Program-made: the position numbers and the translations under genes
The notes under the pieces: generated by a model
Database searches by the model: none
What the model was told of the DNA's origin: nothing
What the model saw: only the letters and a program-made list of their open reading frames with translations
Assembly (NCBI GenBank): GCA_028532985.1
Contig: JANCIK010000002.1
Coordinates: forward strand, 3,348,001 to 3,412,000
Source of the DNA: Stropharia rugosoannulata
Taxonomy: Eukaryota > Basidiomycota > Agaricomycetes > Agaricales > Strophariaceae
Reading direction: 5' to 3'
Length of the DNA stretch: 64,000 bases
Part shown: positions 23,828 through 34,031 of the stretch, in pieces
Layout: the number at the start of each line of letters is the position of its first letter
How positions within the stretch are numbered: the stretch's first letter is position 1

Positions 23828-26800
23828 GCGGCGTGCCCTCGTTCGCGCGTGGCAGTCGTTATAGTGTACTGTCGGTAGAGCCCTGCGAATCTATTTCTGT
23901 TCCAGACCTACCTTCACGACTGCCTGACACGCCTAAATCCCCTGCTCCCAAGTCTCACTCCATTGCTGCGTTACGCATCCAGGCCCGTGCTCGCCGCTGG
24001 GAGCGCGCACTTCCCTCTCATTACACCATTGCCGCTACTCCGAGTCCCAACTCCCTTCACCTTCCAGTGGAGATCGAGACCACGGACACGGGCCAGCGTT
24101 TTCGCCTCAGGCCCCTGGTTGACTGCGGCGCTGACCAGTGCTTCATCAGTCGCAAGTACGTCCAGCAGCACAAGCTGACGGAACGCCCTCTCTTGGTCCC
24201 CATTCCAGTCCACAACGTTGACGGTTCACTCAATGAAGACGGCTCTATCACGTCCATTGTGGAGCTCATCCTTCGCTACAAGGACCACACTGAACGCGCC
24301 GTCTTCCCCGTCACCAACCTCGGACGTCAGGATATGATTCTGGGCCACACTTGGCTTCGAGAACACAACCCTGAAGTGGACTGGATCACTGGAGAGGTGA
24401 AGATGTCACGGTGCCCACGCCGGTGCTCCACGTGCCGTGATGAGATCCGTGCGGAGAAGTCTAAGCTTCGCGCAGAGATCAGAGCGGTAGAGACCTGTAC
24501 CCAGGGCCCTATGCCCCTCCTTATGGAGCTGGAGGATGATGACGACGAAGTCCCCGAGATGGAGTTGGAGGAAGTTGAACCGCTGCCTGCTCCTAAGGAC
24601 GCTTGCAGCTTACTAGAGGCCCTCCACTCTGTCTGGGAGGACGACGACAACCGGCTGTTTGCGGCGTCGTTACCCCCCGAGTCCCAGTTCATTCAGTCTA
24701 CCTCCACCGTGTCCCAGCGGCTCGCAGAAGCCTTTGCGTCCAACTCTGGACAGAAGGACTTCCGCGACGACGTTCCTAACCATTTGCATGACTTCAGGGC
24801 GTCTTCTCAAAGGAGTCCTTTGATGTCTTGCCAGAACGTCGACCTTGGGATCACGCCATTGAACTGGAACTCGGAGCAACACCCAGCAACTGCAAGGTGT
24901 ATCCTATGACGCTTCCTGAGCAGAAGGAACTAGATGCGTTCTTACAGGAGAACCTCGCCACTGGCCGTATTCGTCCCTCTAAGTCTCCGATGGCGTCTCC
25001 TGTCTTCTTTATCAAGAAGAAGGACGGGTCATTGCGCCTCATCCAGGACTACCGTGTGCTGAACGCCATGACCATCAAGAACCGCTACCCGCTTCCTCTC
25101 GTCTCTGACCTCATCCAACAACTCCGTGGTGCCAGCTACTTCACCAAGCTTGACGTGCGGTGGGGGTACAACAATGTGCGCATCAAGGAGGGAGATGAGT
25201 GGAAGGCAGCGTTCGAACAAACCGCGGTCTGTTCGAGCCTACGGTTATGTTCTTTGGTCTCACCAACTCGCCTGCAACGTTCCAGACCATGATGAGCGAG
25301 ATATTCAACGACCTCATTTTCGAGGGCATTGTCTGTGTCTACCTTGACGATATCCTCATCTACACCAAGACCCTCGAGGAACATCGTCGGGTGACATGTC
25401 TGGTCATGGAGCGTCTGCGACTCCACCGGTTGTATCTCAAGCCGGAGAAGTGCGAGTTTGAGAAGCGTCGCATTGAGTATCTGGGGCTCATCATCTCGGA
25501 AGGTCAGGTGGAGATGGACCCGGTCAAGATTGCAGGTGTAGCAGAGTGGCCGGTTCCCAAGTCACGCAAGGAGGTACAGAGCTTCTTGGGCTTCGTCAAC
25601 TTCTATCGCCGCTTCATCGAGGACTTCTCTCACCATGCCCGTCCGCTTTTGAGCTGACGCGTAAGGATACTCCTGGTCGTGGTCCTCTGATGCTCAGGCC
25701 GCCTTTGACATGTTGCGTACTGCGGTGACTTCGGCTCCCATCCTGGCTTTCCCTCGTGACGACCTGCCCTACCGCGTTGAGGCAGACTCCTCGGACTTTG
25801 CTACTGGTGCTGTGCTCTCTCAGCAGTCGCGTGAAGATGGGAAATGGCACCCTGTCGCCTATTACTCCAAGAGCCTCAGTCCCGTACAGCGTAACTACGA
25901 GATCCATGACAAGGAGATGCTAGCGGTGATTCGAGCCCTGGAGGAGTGGAGACACTTCCTTGAAGGTGCAGCTCATCCGGTGGAGATCTGGACAGACCAC
26001 AAGAATCTGGAGTACTTCATGACAGCCAAAAAGCTTAACCGCAGACAGGCCCGCTGGTCCCTCTACCTCTCCCGCTTCGACTTCACGCTCCGCCACCGCC
26101 CTGGCCGTTCCATGGGGAAACCTGATGCCCTCTCACGACGAGCTGATCATGGAGACGGCGCTGGGGATAACGCTGAGATGACACTCCTCAAGCCCGCCTT
26201 CTTTGCTATCCGGGCGCTCGAGGCGGTGGAGCTGGTGGGCGAGGAGAAGGACTTGTTGCACGAGATCCGGAAGGGAAACCGTCAGGGGAAACATGAGGAG
26301 ATGGTGGCGAAGGCAGCAAAGGGTTTGTTGAGCAGTGGGGCCCGTTCTGTGCGATCCTCGGAGTGGAGGATGCAAGATGGTCTCCTCAGCTTCCGGGATA
26401 AGATCTACGTCCCCAACGACCCTGATCTCCGCCGCCGTATTGTCTCCTTACACCACGACACCAAGGTGGCTGGTCATGCTGGACGTTGGAAGACACTGGA
26501 GTTAGTATCGCGCAACTACTGGTGGCCCCAGATGTCTCGGTACATTGGACAGTACTGCAAGACCTGTGACCTCTGTATTCGCACCAAGATCCAGCGTCAC
26601 CGCCCGGTTGGTGAGCTTCATCCTCTCCCTATCCCTGAGCAGCGCTGGGCGGTTATCAGTGTGGACTTCATCGTGGAACTCCCTCTCTCCAATGGACATG
26701 ACGCCATCATGAACGTGATAGACTCAGTCTCCAAGCGCGGTCACTTTATCCCAACGACTACCACTGTTAGTGCACTTGGAGCGGCCCGGCTCTATCTCCG

Positions 26801-27818
26801 TTATGTCTGGCGCCACCATGGTCTCCCTCAGATAGTCCTCTCGGATCGTGGGCCTCAGTTCATTGCCGAGTTCACTAGAGAGCTTTACCGGTTGTTGGGA
26901 ATCCGCCTGGCGACGTCCACTGCCTACCACCCCCAATCTGATGGTCAAACGGAGCGCGTTAACATGGAGTTGGAACAGTACTTGCGGACCTTCGTGAATG
27001 AGCGTCAGGACGACTGGGAGGATCTCTTGCCTCTGGCCGAGTTCCAGTACAACAACCATGTCCACGCCTCCACCCAGCATACGCCTTTCATGCTCGACAC
27101 TGGACGACACCCTCGGATGGGCTTTGAACCTCATGAAGCTCCATCGTCACTGGAGACTGTGAATGAGTTCAAGGAGCGGATGGCTAGTACATTGGAAGAA
27201 GCCAAGTCAGCGCTGGCTAAGGCCAAAGATGACATGGCTCGCTTCTACAACCGGCGACGTGACCCTCTCCCGGTGTACAAACCAGGTGACAAGGTCTACC
27301 TGGATGCGTCAGACATCCGTACCTCCCGTCCCTCCAAGAAGTTGTCCCACCGTCTCCTGGGCCCGTATACGGTCGAGGCTGCTGTTGGATCTCATGCCTA
27401 CCGTCTCAAACTCCCGGTTTCTCTCAAGCGTCTCCACCCTGTCTTCCCTGTTGTCAAGCTCACGCCCTGTCTCCCTGACCCTATTCCGGGCCGCATTGCA
27501 GCGCCTCCTCCGGAACCTGAGCTGGTGGATAACGAGCTGGAGTACGAGGTTGAGGCCATCCTCAACAGCCGCATCCATCGAAACAGGCTTCAGTTCCTCG
27601 TCAAATGGAAGGGGTATGGGTATGAGGAGAACTCCTGGGAGCATGCGGAAGACGTCTTCTCACCTCAGCTGGTGGCCAAGTTCTACCGGGAACATCCTGA
27701 TGCTCCGCGGTTATTGGCTCCCTGGCAATTGAGCCTGGACGGTATAGAACAGTCAATGGTGGCGAGTGGATCACCTTGCCACGCCGGGACGCCGTGTCTT
27801 GAAGGGGGGGTGATGTAA
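23783..27818 (+). CDS. pol: pol polyprotein (protease, RT, RNase H, integrase, chromodomain), frame-broken
   Basis: Domains in order: aspartic protease with [12 protein letters not shown] (about 24117-24152), reverse transcriptase with [18 protein letters not shown] and the catalytic YLDD (about 25340), RNase H ([17 protein letters not shown]), integrase with an HHCC zinc region ([17 protein letters not shown], then CKTCDLC), the DDE core ([27 protein letters not shown]), a GPY-like motif (LLGPYTV) and a C-terminal chromodomain ([18 protein letters not shown]). Four single-base losses break the frame at about 24799, 25214, 25647-25650 and 25674; from 25710 the frame is open to the stop at 27816-27818, which lies 2 nt inside the 3' LTR. 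Pol is shifted -1 relative to gag, so it could be made by -1 frameshifting. The chromodomain suggests targeting to methylated-histone chromatin (family knowledge). Confidence 0.9.
27801..27810 (+). other. polypurine tract of the Ty3 element
   Basis: GAAGGGGGGG lies 3 nt before the 3' LTR, the expected position of the plus-strand primer. It overlaps the last codons of pol. Confidence 0.8.
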
Positions 27819-28207
27819 GGGGACGCTGTGCGTCACCCTTTATTTTATTTCATTTCGTCTTCCTTCACTTTCTTTTATTTTATTTTATTTTTATTTCTTA
27901 CGCCGCGCGCAGCCCGTGCAGTGTACACTATGCTCTGCAGTGTGTACTGTGCACAGGCGCGCGCGGTTTACATCATGTGACGTACTGATGGGACACGTCC
28001 ATCATGTGTTGTGCATATGATGTATGATGCACATCACATGAGGATGTGATGTGGTGGCTTCTTGTGGCGGATCAACTGTATAGTTTATTCTCACGCATCA
28101 ATCAACGCTTCTATTATGTACTGTGGCGCCCAGCAGCGGGTTTCCTTAGGCTTTTGTCTTCGGAATCCCTCTGCTAGGTGCGCTTCTATTGTATTTATAG
28201 TTTACAG
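27814..28207 (+). repeat. 3' LTR, first 394 bp (interrupted)
   Basis: Identical by eye to the first 394 bp of the 5' LTR (22066-22459). It is interrupted after AG at 28206-28207 by the nested transposon and resumes at 39994. Confidence 0.93.
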
Positions 28208-28229
28208 CATCAGGAAAATCACTTTTTTG
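28208..28229 (+). repeat. left terminal inverted repeat of the Plavaka-type element
   Basis: 22 bp starting CATCAGGAAAA; matches the reverse complement of 39970-39991 except at position 12 (T versus A). Confidence 0.9.
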
Positions 28230-28510
28230 CCGAGAGCTATTTAAAGACATTTTAGTAACTTTTAGTCCATCATTTCAAACTAGATTTAATTAAAGCCCCA
28301 ATCATATCTTTAAATAGCTTGATAGGTCTTCGGCAGTCTTTTTAGCCTTGCCTTAAACCAAGTATAGCTTTGTAGGTCTCTGTAGGTCTCTTTAGGTCTC
28401 TACAAGTCTTTTTTATGTACATTTTCTTATAACCATATAAAACTTGTACATTCCACTGTAAAACCATAAATTCTATAGCTATAGGGTAAATTCTAATCTA
28501 ATTACAAAAA
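28230..28510. repeat. left subterminal repeat region
   Basis: AT-rich, non-coding, with clustered copies of GTAGGTCTCT, TTTAGGTCTCT and AGTCTTTTT. Similar motifs fill the right end. Subterminal clusters of this kind bind transposase in CACTA-like elements (family knowledge); their role here is inferred. Confidence 0.6.
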
Positions 28511-29816
28511 CTAACTAAAGAAAAGTCGCAACTGGTGGTCATTTCTATGCAGGTCTTGTCGGGCTCTATTATACAAGTTGATTGGTCGGCAAACCCACCC
28601 ATTCCAACTCTGGGTATTCTGATCTAATACTTGTCGTTCTGCTAGAAACTGTATGCCATCACTGTAACTTTGATCGTCCTTTTCATGCTTATCCTGGATT
28701 GTCAGAAAGTAGACTCGTTCCAGTTGAGGCATTGTCGGCGACCAAACAACAGACACAAGTGAGGAAACAAAGTCCCTCATATAACCCATACTAGGATTGG
28801 TGTCGTACATATGGTAATGTAGCAACCGAGGAGTATAGATAATGACCGATTTCAGAAATGAAAGACGACCTAAAGCAGAGGCCCAGTCTCTAGAACACCA
28901 TGGATATAGTCCAAGACGATTATCCTAATATAAAGAATATGAGTAAAGATAGGGTAACATAGAAGTATACAACTAACCTGTATCGGTAGTATTGGCATAC
29001 GACAGTCATATATAACCTGAAGGTTGACTAAATGGGGACCCAATGAATCGACCCATTTATCCAAAACCTCCGAAACCAACCAAGCAACATCACCACAGTG
29101 AATTTGTAAGGCTTTTACTTGCATATTGGAGAACATAATCACATAGAGTTTCACGATTGTATTCTGTTGGTTGTTGACTCTGGGAATTCGGAACTGCAAT
29201 GCCCAAATGTTAGCAAATGCATTGGTGCAGCTGGAAAGGCGATGCTGTCAGTAGAAACTAGTAAAGTCTTCACAGAATTGGAGCTGGGTTGCATATTGGT
29301 CCAGTGATGTCAGCGAAGGCATAGTGTTTCGGCTTGCTAACCAAGCCTTATATCCCAACTGCCGAAAGACACCTCCTGACTTGTAGCTAGGCAGCTCCCA
29401 AAACAAAGCTTCTAAAATAATATCCCGAAGCTCAAAGGGAACTATTACATTTCACTACATAAGAATGTATATCACAATCCAAAATAAATACAACATACTT
29501 TTCGTCCATCCAGGAGCAATAAGCTCCTGAATCTCTTGCAGTGTTGAGGATAATATGTATAGCCATGAAAACATATAAGCTATAAGGTGAATACTATGTA
29601 TTCCGACTAATAGCAGCAGATACGATCAGTAAAGCTTATATTGAGCTGGCATATAAACATACACTTAGAAAACAGTTCAAAATACACCTGGTGGGTTTGC
29701 CGACTAGCTACTATGGGCATTTTGATAGAAAGACAAGAAGTTGTTGTAGACATTGTAAGAAATGTATGGGTCGATTGAAACAGCACAGAATATAGTAAGC
29801 CTACAGCGAAAAACAT
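28511..29816 (-). CDS. transposon cargo gene, unknown (several exons unresolved)
   Basis: Minus-strand coding-like blocks occur at about 29757-29690 (short N-terminal exon starting MSTTTSC), 29445-29285 (VPFELRDIILEALFWELP and a following helical region), 29199-28980 (QIHCGDVAWLVSEVLDKWVDS) and 28925-28511 (GYMRDFVSSLVSVVW to the stop). The intermediate splice joins and an in-frame stop near 29255 are not resolved. No domain recognised with confidence; the spacing of Leu/Trp residues is loosely reminiscent of fungal F-box proteins, but I would not call it that. Downstream of the candidate dioxygenase and on the same strand. Confidence 0.35.
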
Positions 29817-29955
29817 TTACTGTTTGTGTAACTATAATGATCACCTGATTATTTACCCAACTTCGCTATACCAGTACATAATGGGTATCGTTCATAACCA
29901 TAGTACAATAGTAGAATGTACTTTGTAAATAATAATGACTAGGAGCTTTAGTCTA

Positions 29956-31582
29956 CTAATTATCGCCTTCGTGATTCAAAGGCCCCTCAGCTTCAACTTC
30001 ATCAACCATATTCTCAAACTCCTTTAGGTTTACCTTTCCCTCACAATACTTCCTCCAAGCTGCTGCTAAAGTGTTTGAAGTGACGATAGCAGCGACAAGC
30101 TGCTGGAAATCAGGGTCTTCAGTGGTCGGATCAACATTGGGGACTCCTGTTCCATGAAGCCTTTTAGGCTGCCAGACAATACAAGTGTTCGTTGCTTGCT
30201 GGATACGAATCCCATATTCTGGAAGAAGAAAGAAGTTTCCTCCATACGACACACAGTTATGGGAACGATGCAGGGTAAGCATTGCTCCATATGTGTGGGG
30301 TGACCTTCCTTATGCATATGCCTATAAGTTAAAGTGGATGATCAGAAATGGAGATATAGCGACAAGAGAAATATACCTTGAATAATTTCTTGTGATAAAA
30401 GCTCCTGGTGGGGCAAGACCAGTACCAAAGAAATCATATGACTCATGGGGCAGAGACACAGTATACTTTGTAACATCGGTAGTTGGAGCCTCCGAATCAC
30501 CTTCTTTCATTGTCCTCACCGATGATTCTTCATGGCACTCCTGGTAGTTGTTACCTTCTCCATTGTTTGAAGGAATTTTAAGCACCTTTGAAAAGTTCTT
30601 GATATCAGTCGTCACCTCCTCAGGAAGCTGTTTCTCCATAAGCTGCCATATAAAGGCAAACAAATTGGAACCCTCGATGTTGGCCTCAACCCTTTTATCG
30701 TCCGAAAGTTTCTTCTTTGATGCGACGATGTTTCGGACCCAGCCAAACTCGCATCGGCTTCTGGCACCTGCAGACCAACCAAGCTGAACAAGCTTCCCAG
30801 GATCTTCTTTCTATAAAAAATATTAGTATAAGTTACAAAGACAGTAAACAAGAATACCCTAAGATTTCAGCGAATGTCAGTCTGAAACTCGGCAGTATCC
30901 TTCGCCCATTTGAGAGCACCCTTATGCTTGCAAAAGCCACGAATAACAACCCCAACAATTTCGCCAGTTTCAGAGTCTTCGAGAATCACATTCTCATCGG
31001 GACCAATGTCCAAAGAAAGTCTAGAAGGATCAAGCAGATGTAATGGCTTTCGAGGAATCCTAGCATCGGCCTGTTTGCCTACTGTAAAATGGTCCCTCCA
31101 TTTGTCCATGATTTCCTGATTCTCGGTGATGATATGCATAGGGGGGGGGTAGTAGTCGCTTTCAGCCAGTTTCTGAACCTTTACCCTCTTGATGCCTTTA
31201 AGAAACTCGTCCCGATCCTTGTTAGTCCAGTTAAGTCTAGTTGCTTTGGTAAAGTTGGATTTTCTCTTTTATACGACTTTGCTGCAGTTTTTCCAGCTTT
31301 ATAGGCAGCAAACAAAGTAGGGAAGCGTGTATGGCGAGGTGGAAGAGCAGATGTGATTGTTTCATATATGCTAGGAAAGGAGCTGCCAGAGAAATAGACT
31401 GCACCGAGTTCAGAGGCTTTGGCAGAAGCTGCAAAGGCAGCTCTATTATTAGATTTGAGATAGCGAAGAGCAGTAGTGTCAGATTCTAGAAACTGAAGTA
31501 AGGATTCCAGGTCTTTCTTGGAAATAGTAGAAACAGTAGATTGGGCAATGCGAGCTTTGGCTGGCTTCGAAAGGCGAGCCAT
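29956..31582 (-). CDS. candidate 2-oxoglutarate/Fe(II) dioxygenase (TET/JBP-like), frame-broken cargo
   Basis: Three exons on the minus strand (31582-30858, 30810-30377, 30321-29956) with 47- and 55-bp introns. The third exon carries the pattern of a double-stranded beta-helix dioxygenase: an N-terminal metal-binding H-x-E in MHKEGHP, a GGNFFLLPEYGIRI strand region, and the distal His in QPKRLHGTG, followed by a helical tail. Exon 2 has FAFIWQLMEKQLPEE, also seen in the fungal proteins I associate with Plavaka/KDZ elements and TET/JBP-like enzymes, which oxidise methylated bases. Frame is broken by one missing base near 31260, one at the C/G-run 30297-30300, and an in-frame TGA at about 30868. 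It could be another 2OG-Fe(II) family; substrate cannot be read. Convergent with nothing; faces away from the transposase. Confidence 0.45.
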
Positions 31583-33199
31583 TCTGGCGATGTGGTGGTT
31601 GCTGATGAAGATTAGATAAAGAATTAAATTTGGCGATCAAGCTTGAACATCGATCAGGTAAGCGACACCAGCCAAATACCACCACTGCCCTTACTCTTTC
31701 TGTCCTGTTTCTGTCTTTTTACTGGCTTTGGGCCCACTCAACCCTTTCCTGCTAGTGGATCTAAAGACATTGGTAATACACTTCTTACAGGCTATAGTGG
31801 GGTTTTAATCTTGCTTAAGTCATAGTAAGATGTGGATTGCTAGTGTCTGGGAGATAACCATAGTGCAAAGGGTGTAGGCTGGGGATATAGCATTCTTCTC
31901 ACATTTGCACCTTCAAGAACATCTTAGTCCTCTGCAAACCATCTCCAAGATCATGCCAATCCATCCTGTACTAGACAAGTACCATCTTATAGGTGTCAAG
32001 TGCCCTTAGGACACAATTTTCGTCATATATCTGCCAATAACCAACCAAACAGTATGATTTTAGCATTTCCTGATTCGTCTCATTAATACCTATCCAACAG
32101 TACCATTCATTGCGCGATTTAGTGGGTATAAAGGCGATGTCGATACAGGTGTCCTCCTTCCTCTAGATGGGACAGATTAATTCATAGGTGCGCTTCCAGC
32201 TGTCCTGAGTCCTTCAAACTTTGGGAACACTTACTGAACTACATTAGGTACCTGCCTCTACGACGGCTTAACTTATGGAGCAACCAAGCATCCTGCATCT
32301 AAAGTTGTGTCCAACTTCGGAGTTTTGAGGTATCCCATTGATTCTGACATAGGTTCGTCTTCCATCTCTTCAATTCTTGCAATGCTGAATTCACCTTGAT
32401 TGTAGCTTTCCAACGAGCCCTCAAACGCTTCATATCATTGCCTGGAACCCGAAATCACTTATGTGCTCCTCCTCCTCCTCCCTCCCCCAGGTAAAGTACT
32501 TCATATCTTGGGTTCCTGTTCGTATTTTTACCTAATTCTTTTTAGAGTCTTTTACTACACATAGTTATAGACTATTCGTCTAGGTTTCGGCAGCCGATAA
32601 GCCCTCAATATCCGACCTCCTTAATGACCATATGGCTACTGCTGCAGAGTTAAATATCATCTCCTTCCTTCAATTTTCAACAAAGGCTTTCGCAACTTGG
32701 CATGTTTATTCACCATCTATGTGGGGTTTGAACGCGTTCCTTACACAAATTTTGAGATTCCTGGATGCCTGTGAGTAGCCATGTCCTCCTCCATCTCCCT
32801 GTCTTGGACTAATTTTGCTCTAAGTCAAGAACAACTTCCTCAATTGCCTCGCGGTTTTTTGGAGCATCTTCATGTTGATTCAAGCTTTCTAACGAGCCCT
32901 TGAACGCGTTATTCCGAGCAGAATTATCATCTTCATAAGCGCCCTATCAATGTTTTGTATAATATGTATCTAGTCTTGTTAGGGTCAATATATAACTTGT
33001 TTTGTATAAGAATTTTCAATAGTACTTGTTAAATGGCAAATGCATTTCATGTATTTTGCATACCAAATCAATCAATATTACATTCACAACTCTGCCCAAA
33101 GTTTCCTGTTGTAGTCCCGGAATCATTAACAATAATCACATGATTTATTTACCAGCTTGAGACCTTTCACTTGACTTCGCTTTCGAAACCCCAAATTTC
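31583..33199. other. non-coding interior of the Plavaka-type element
   Basis: No supported gene. Contains a degenerate direct repeat of about 40 bp (about 32396-32435 and 32875-32915, both with AGCTTTC.AACGAGCCCT..AACGC) and C/T-rich patches such as CCTCCTCCTCCTCC. It probably contains divergent promoters for the dioxygenase-like gene (-) and the following plus-strand genes. Confidence 0.4.
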
Positions 33200-33875
33200 A
33201 TGCTTCCCAATAGTGATGAGGTTGAAAGCTCAGTTTACTATGAGCAAGAAAGAGTAATTACTATAACCTTGCCATTCCCGAAACAGCCTGCTAATTACTA
33301 GTACTTATAGTATTTGCTTGCTCCTGCTACTTCCGATGATGCAGCTCCTGAGAACATTGACTCTTCCAACTCTTCCCAAGTATGTATTTCTCTATGTCTA
33401 TTCCGAATCTACTAAGTCCTACCAGCATTGTCTGTCATTGGATTATGCAATACTCCATCCTGAAGACTTCTCAGATCGTAGTGAATATTACAATGCTTAT
33501 ACTTTGAAATATAATAGATGGCCCCAATTTTCGGATGAACAGGTATGTACTATTTCAAAATCGCACTTATACAAACTGCCTCCAAACTGCTATTGCTAAT
33601 ATACTATTCATACTATTTAGCTTACATTGCCATATTGGCCCAGACCAGCTGCCAACAAAAGACTAAAGGCCAAATGTATTGAGCTGCAGCAAACGACACT
33701 TCGGTACCATCGGCGATTGTATCGTAAGTCAAAAGCTTTGGAAGCCATTTATCGCCATAAGAGCAATAAAAGAGTAAAGCTTCTTGCATTGCTTCGACAA
33801 AAGCAGCTTCTATTAGCAAAAACGATCAGATATGCAAAGAAGACCTTAGCTTACTCACGGAAATATACTATATAA
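33200..33875 (+). CDS. small transposon cargo gene, unknown
   Basis: Coding-like blocks begin at ATG 33200 (SDEVESSVYYEQERVITITLPF), are interrupted by two stops around 33298-33309, and continue as DDAAPENIDSSNSSQ up to a donor GTATGT at about 33381, then about 33419-33542 (DRSEYYNAYTLKYNRWPQF), donor GTATGT, and 33621-33875, a very basic helical C-terminus (YHRRLYRKSKALEAIYRHK). No domain recognised. The basic tail suggests nucleic-acid binding, but that is inference. Located just upstream of the transposase, same strand. Confidence 0.35.
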
Positions 33876-34031
33876 ATAGGTATGTTAAATCGATTTGGTG
33901 TATATGGTTGGCAATTGTGAGCTTACAGCTTTTAATAGCACAATTGTAATTGGTACTTTAGATATATGTGTGAGAATGCAACCGAGAGTTGTACCAAAAC
34001 CCCCACTATCTCTCTTGGAGTCTGATAAGCA

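Noticed and set aside
24327..24692. Ser-rich minus-strand frame opposite the protease region
   Set aside because: Shadow of the GC-rich acidic pol linker on the other strand.
29119..29307. Plus-strand frame within the cargo gene
   Set aside because: Lies opposite better-supported minus-strand exons.
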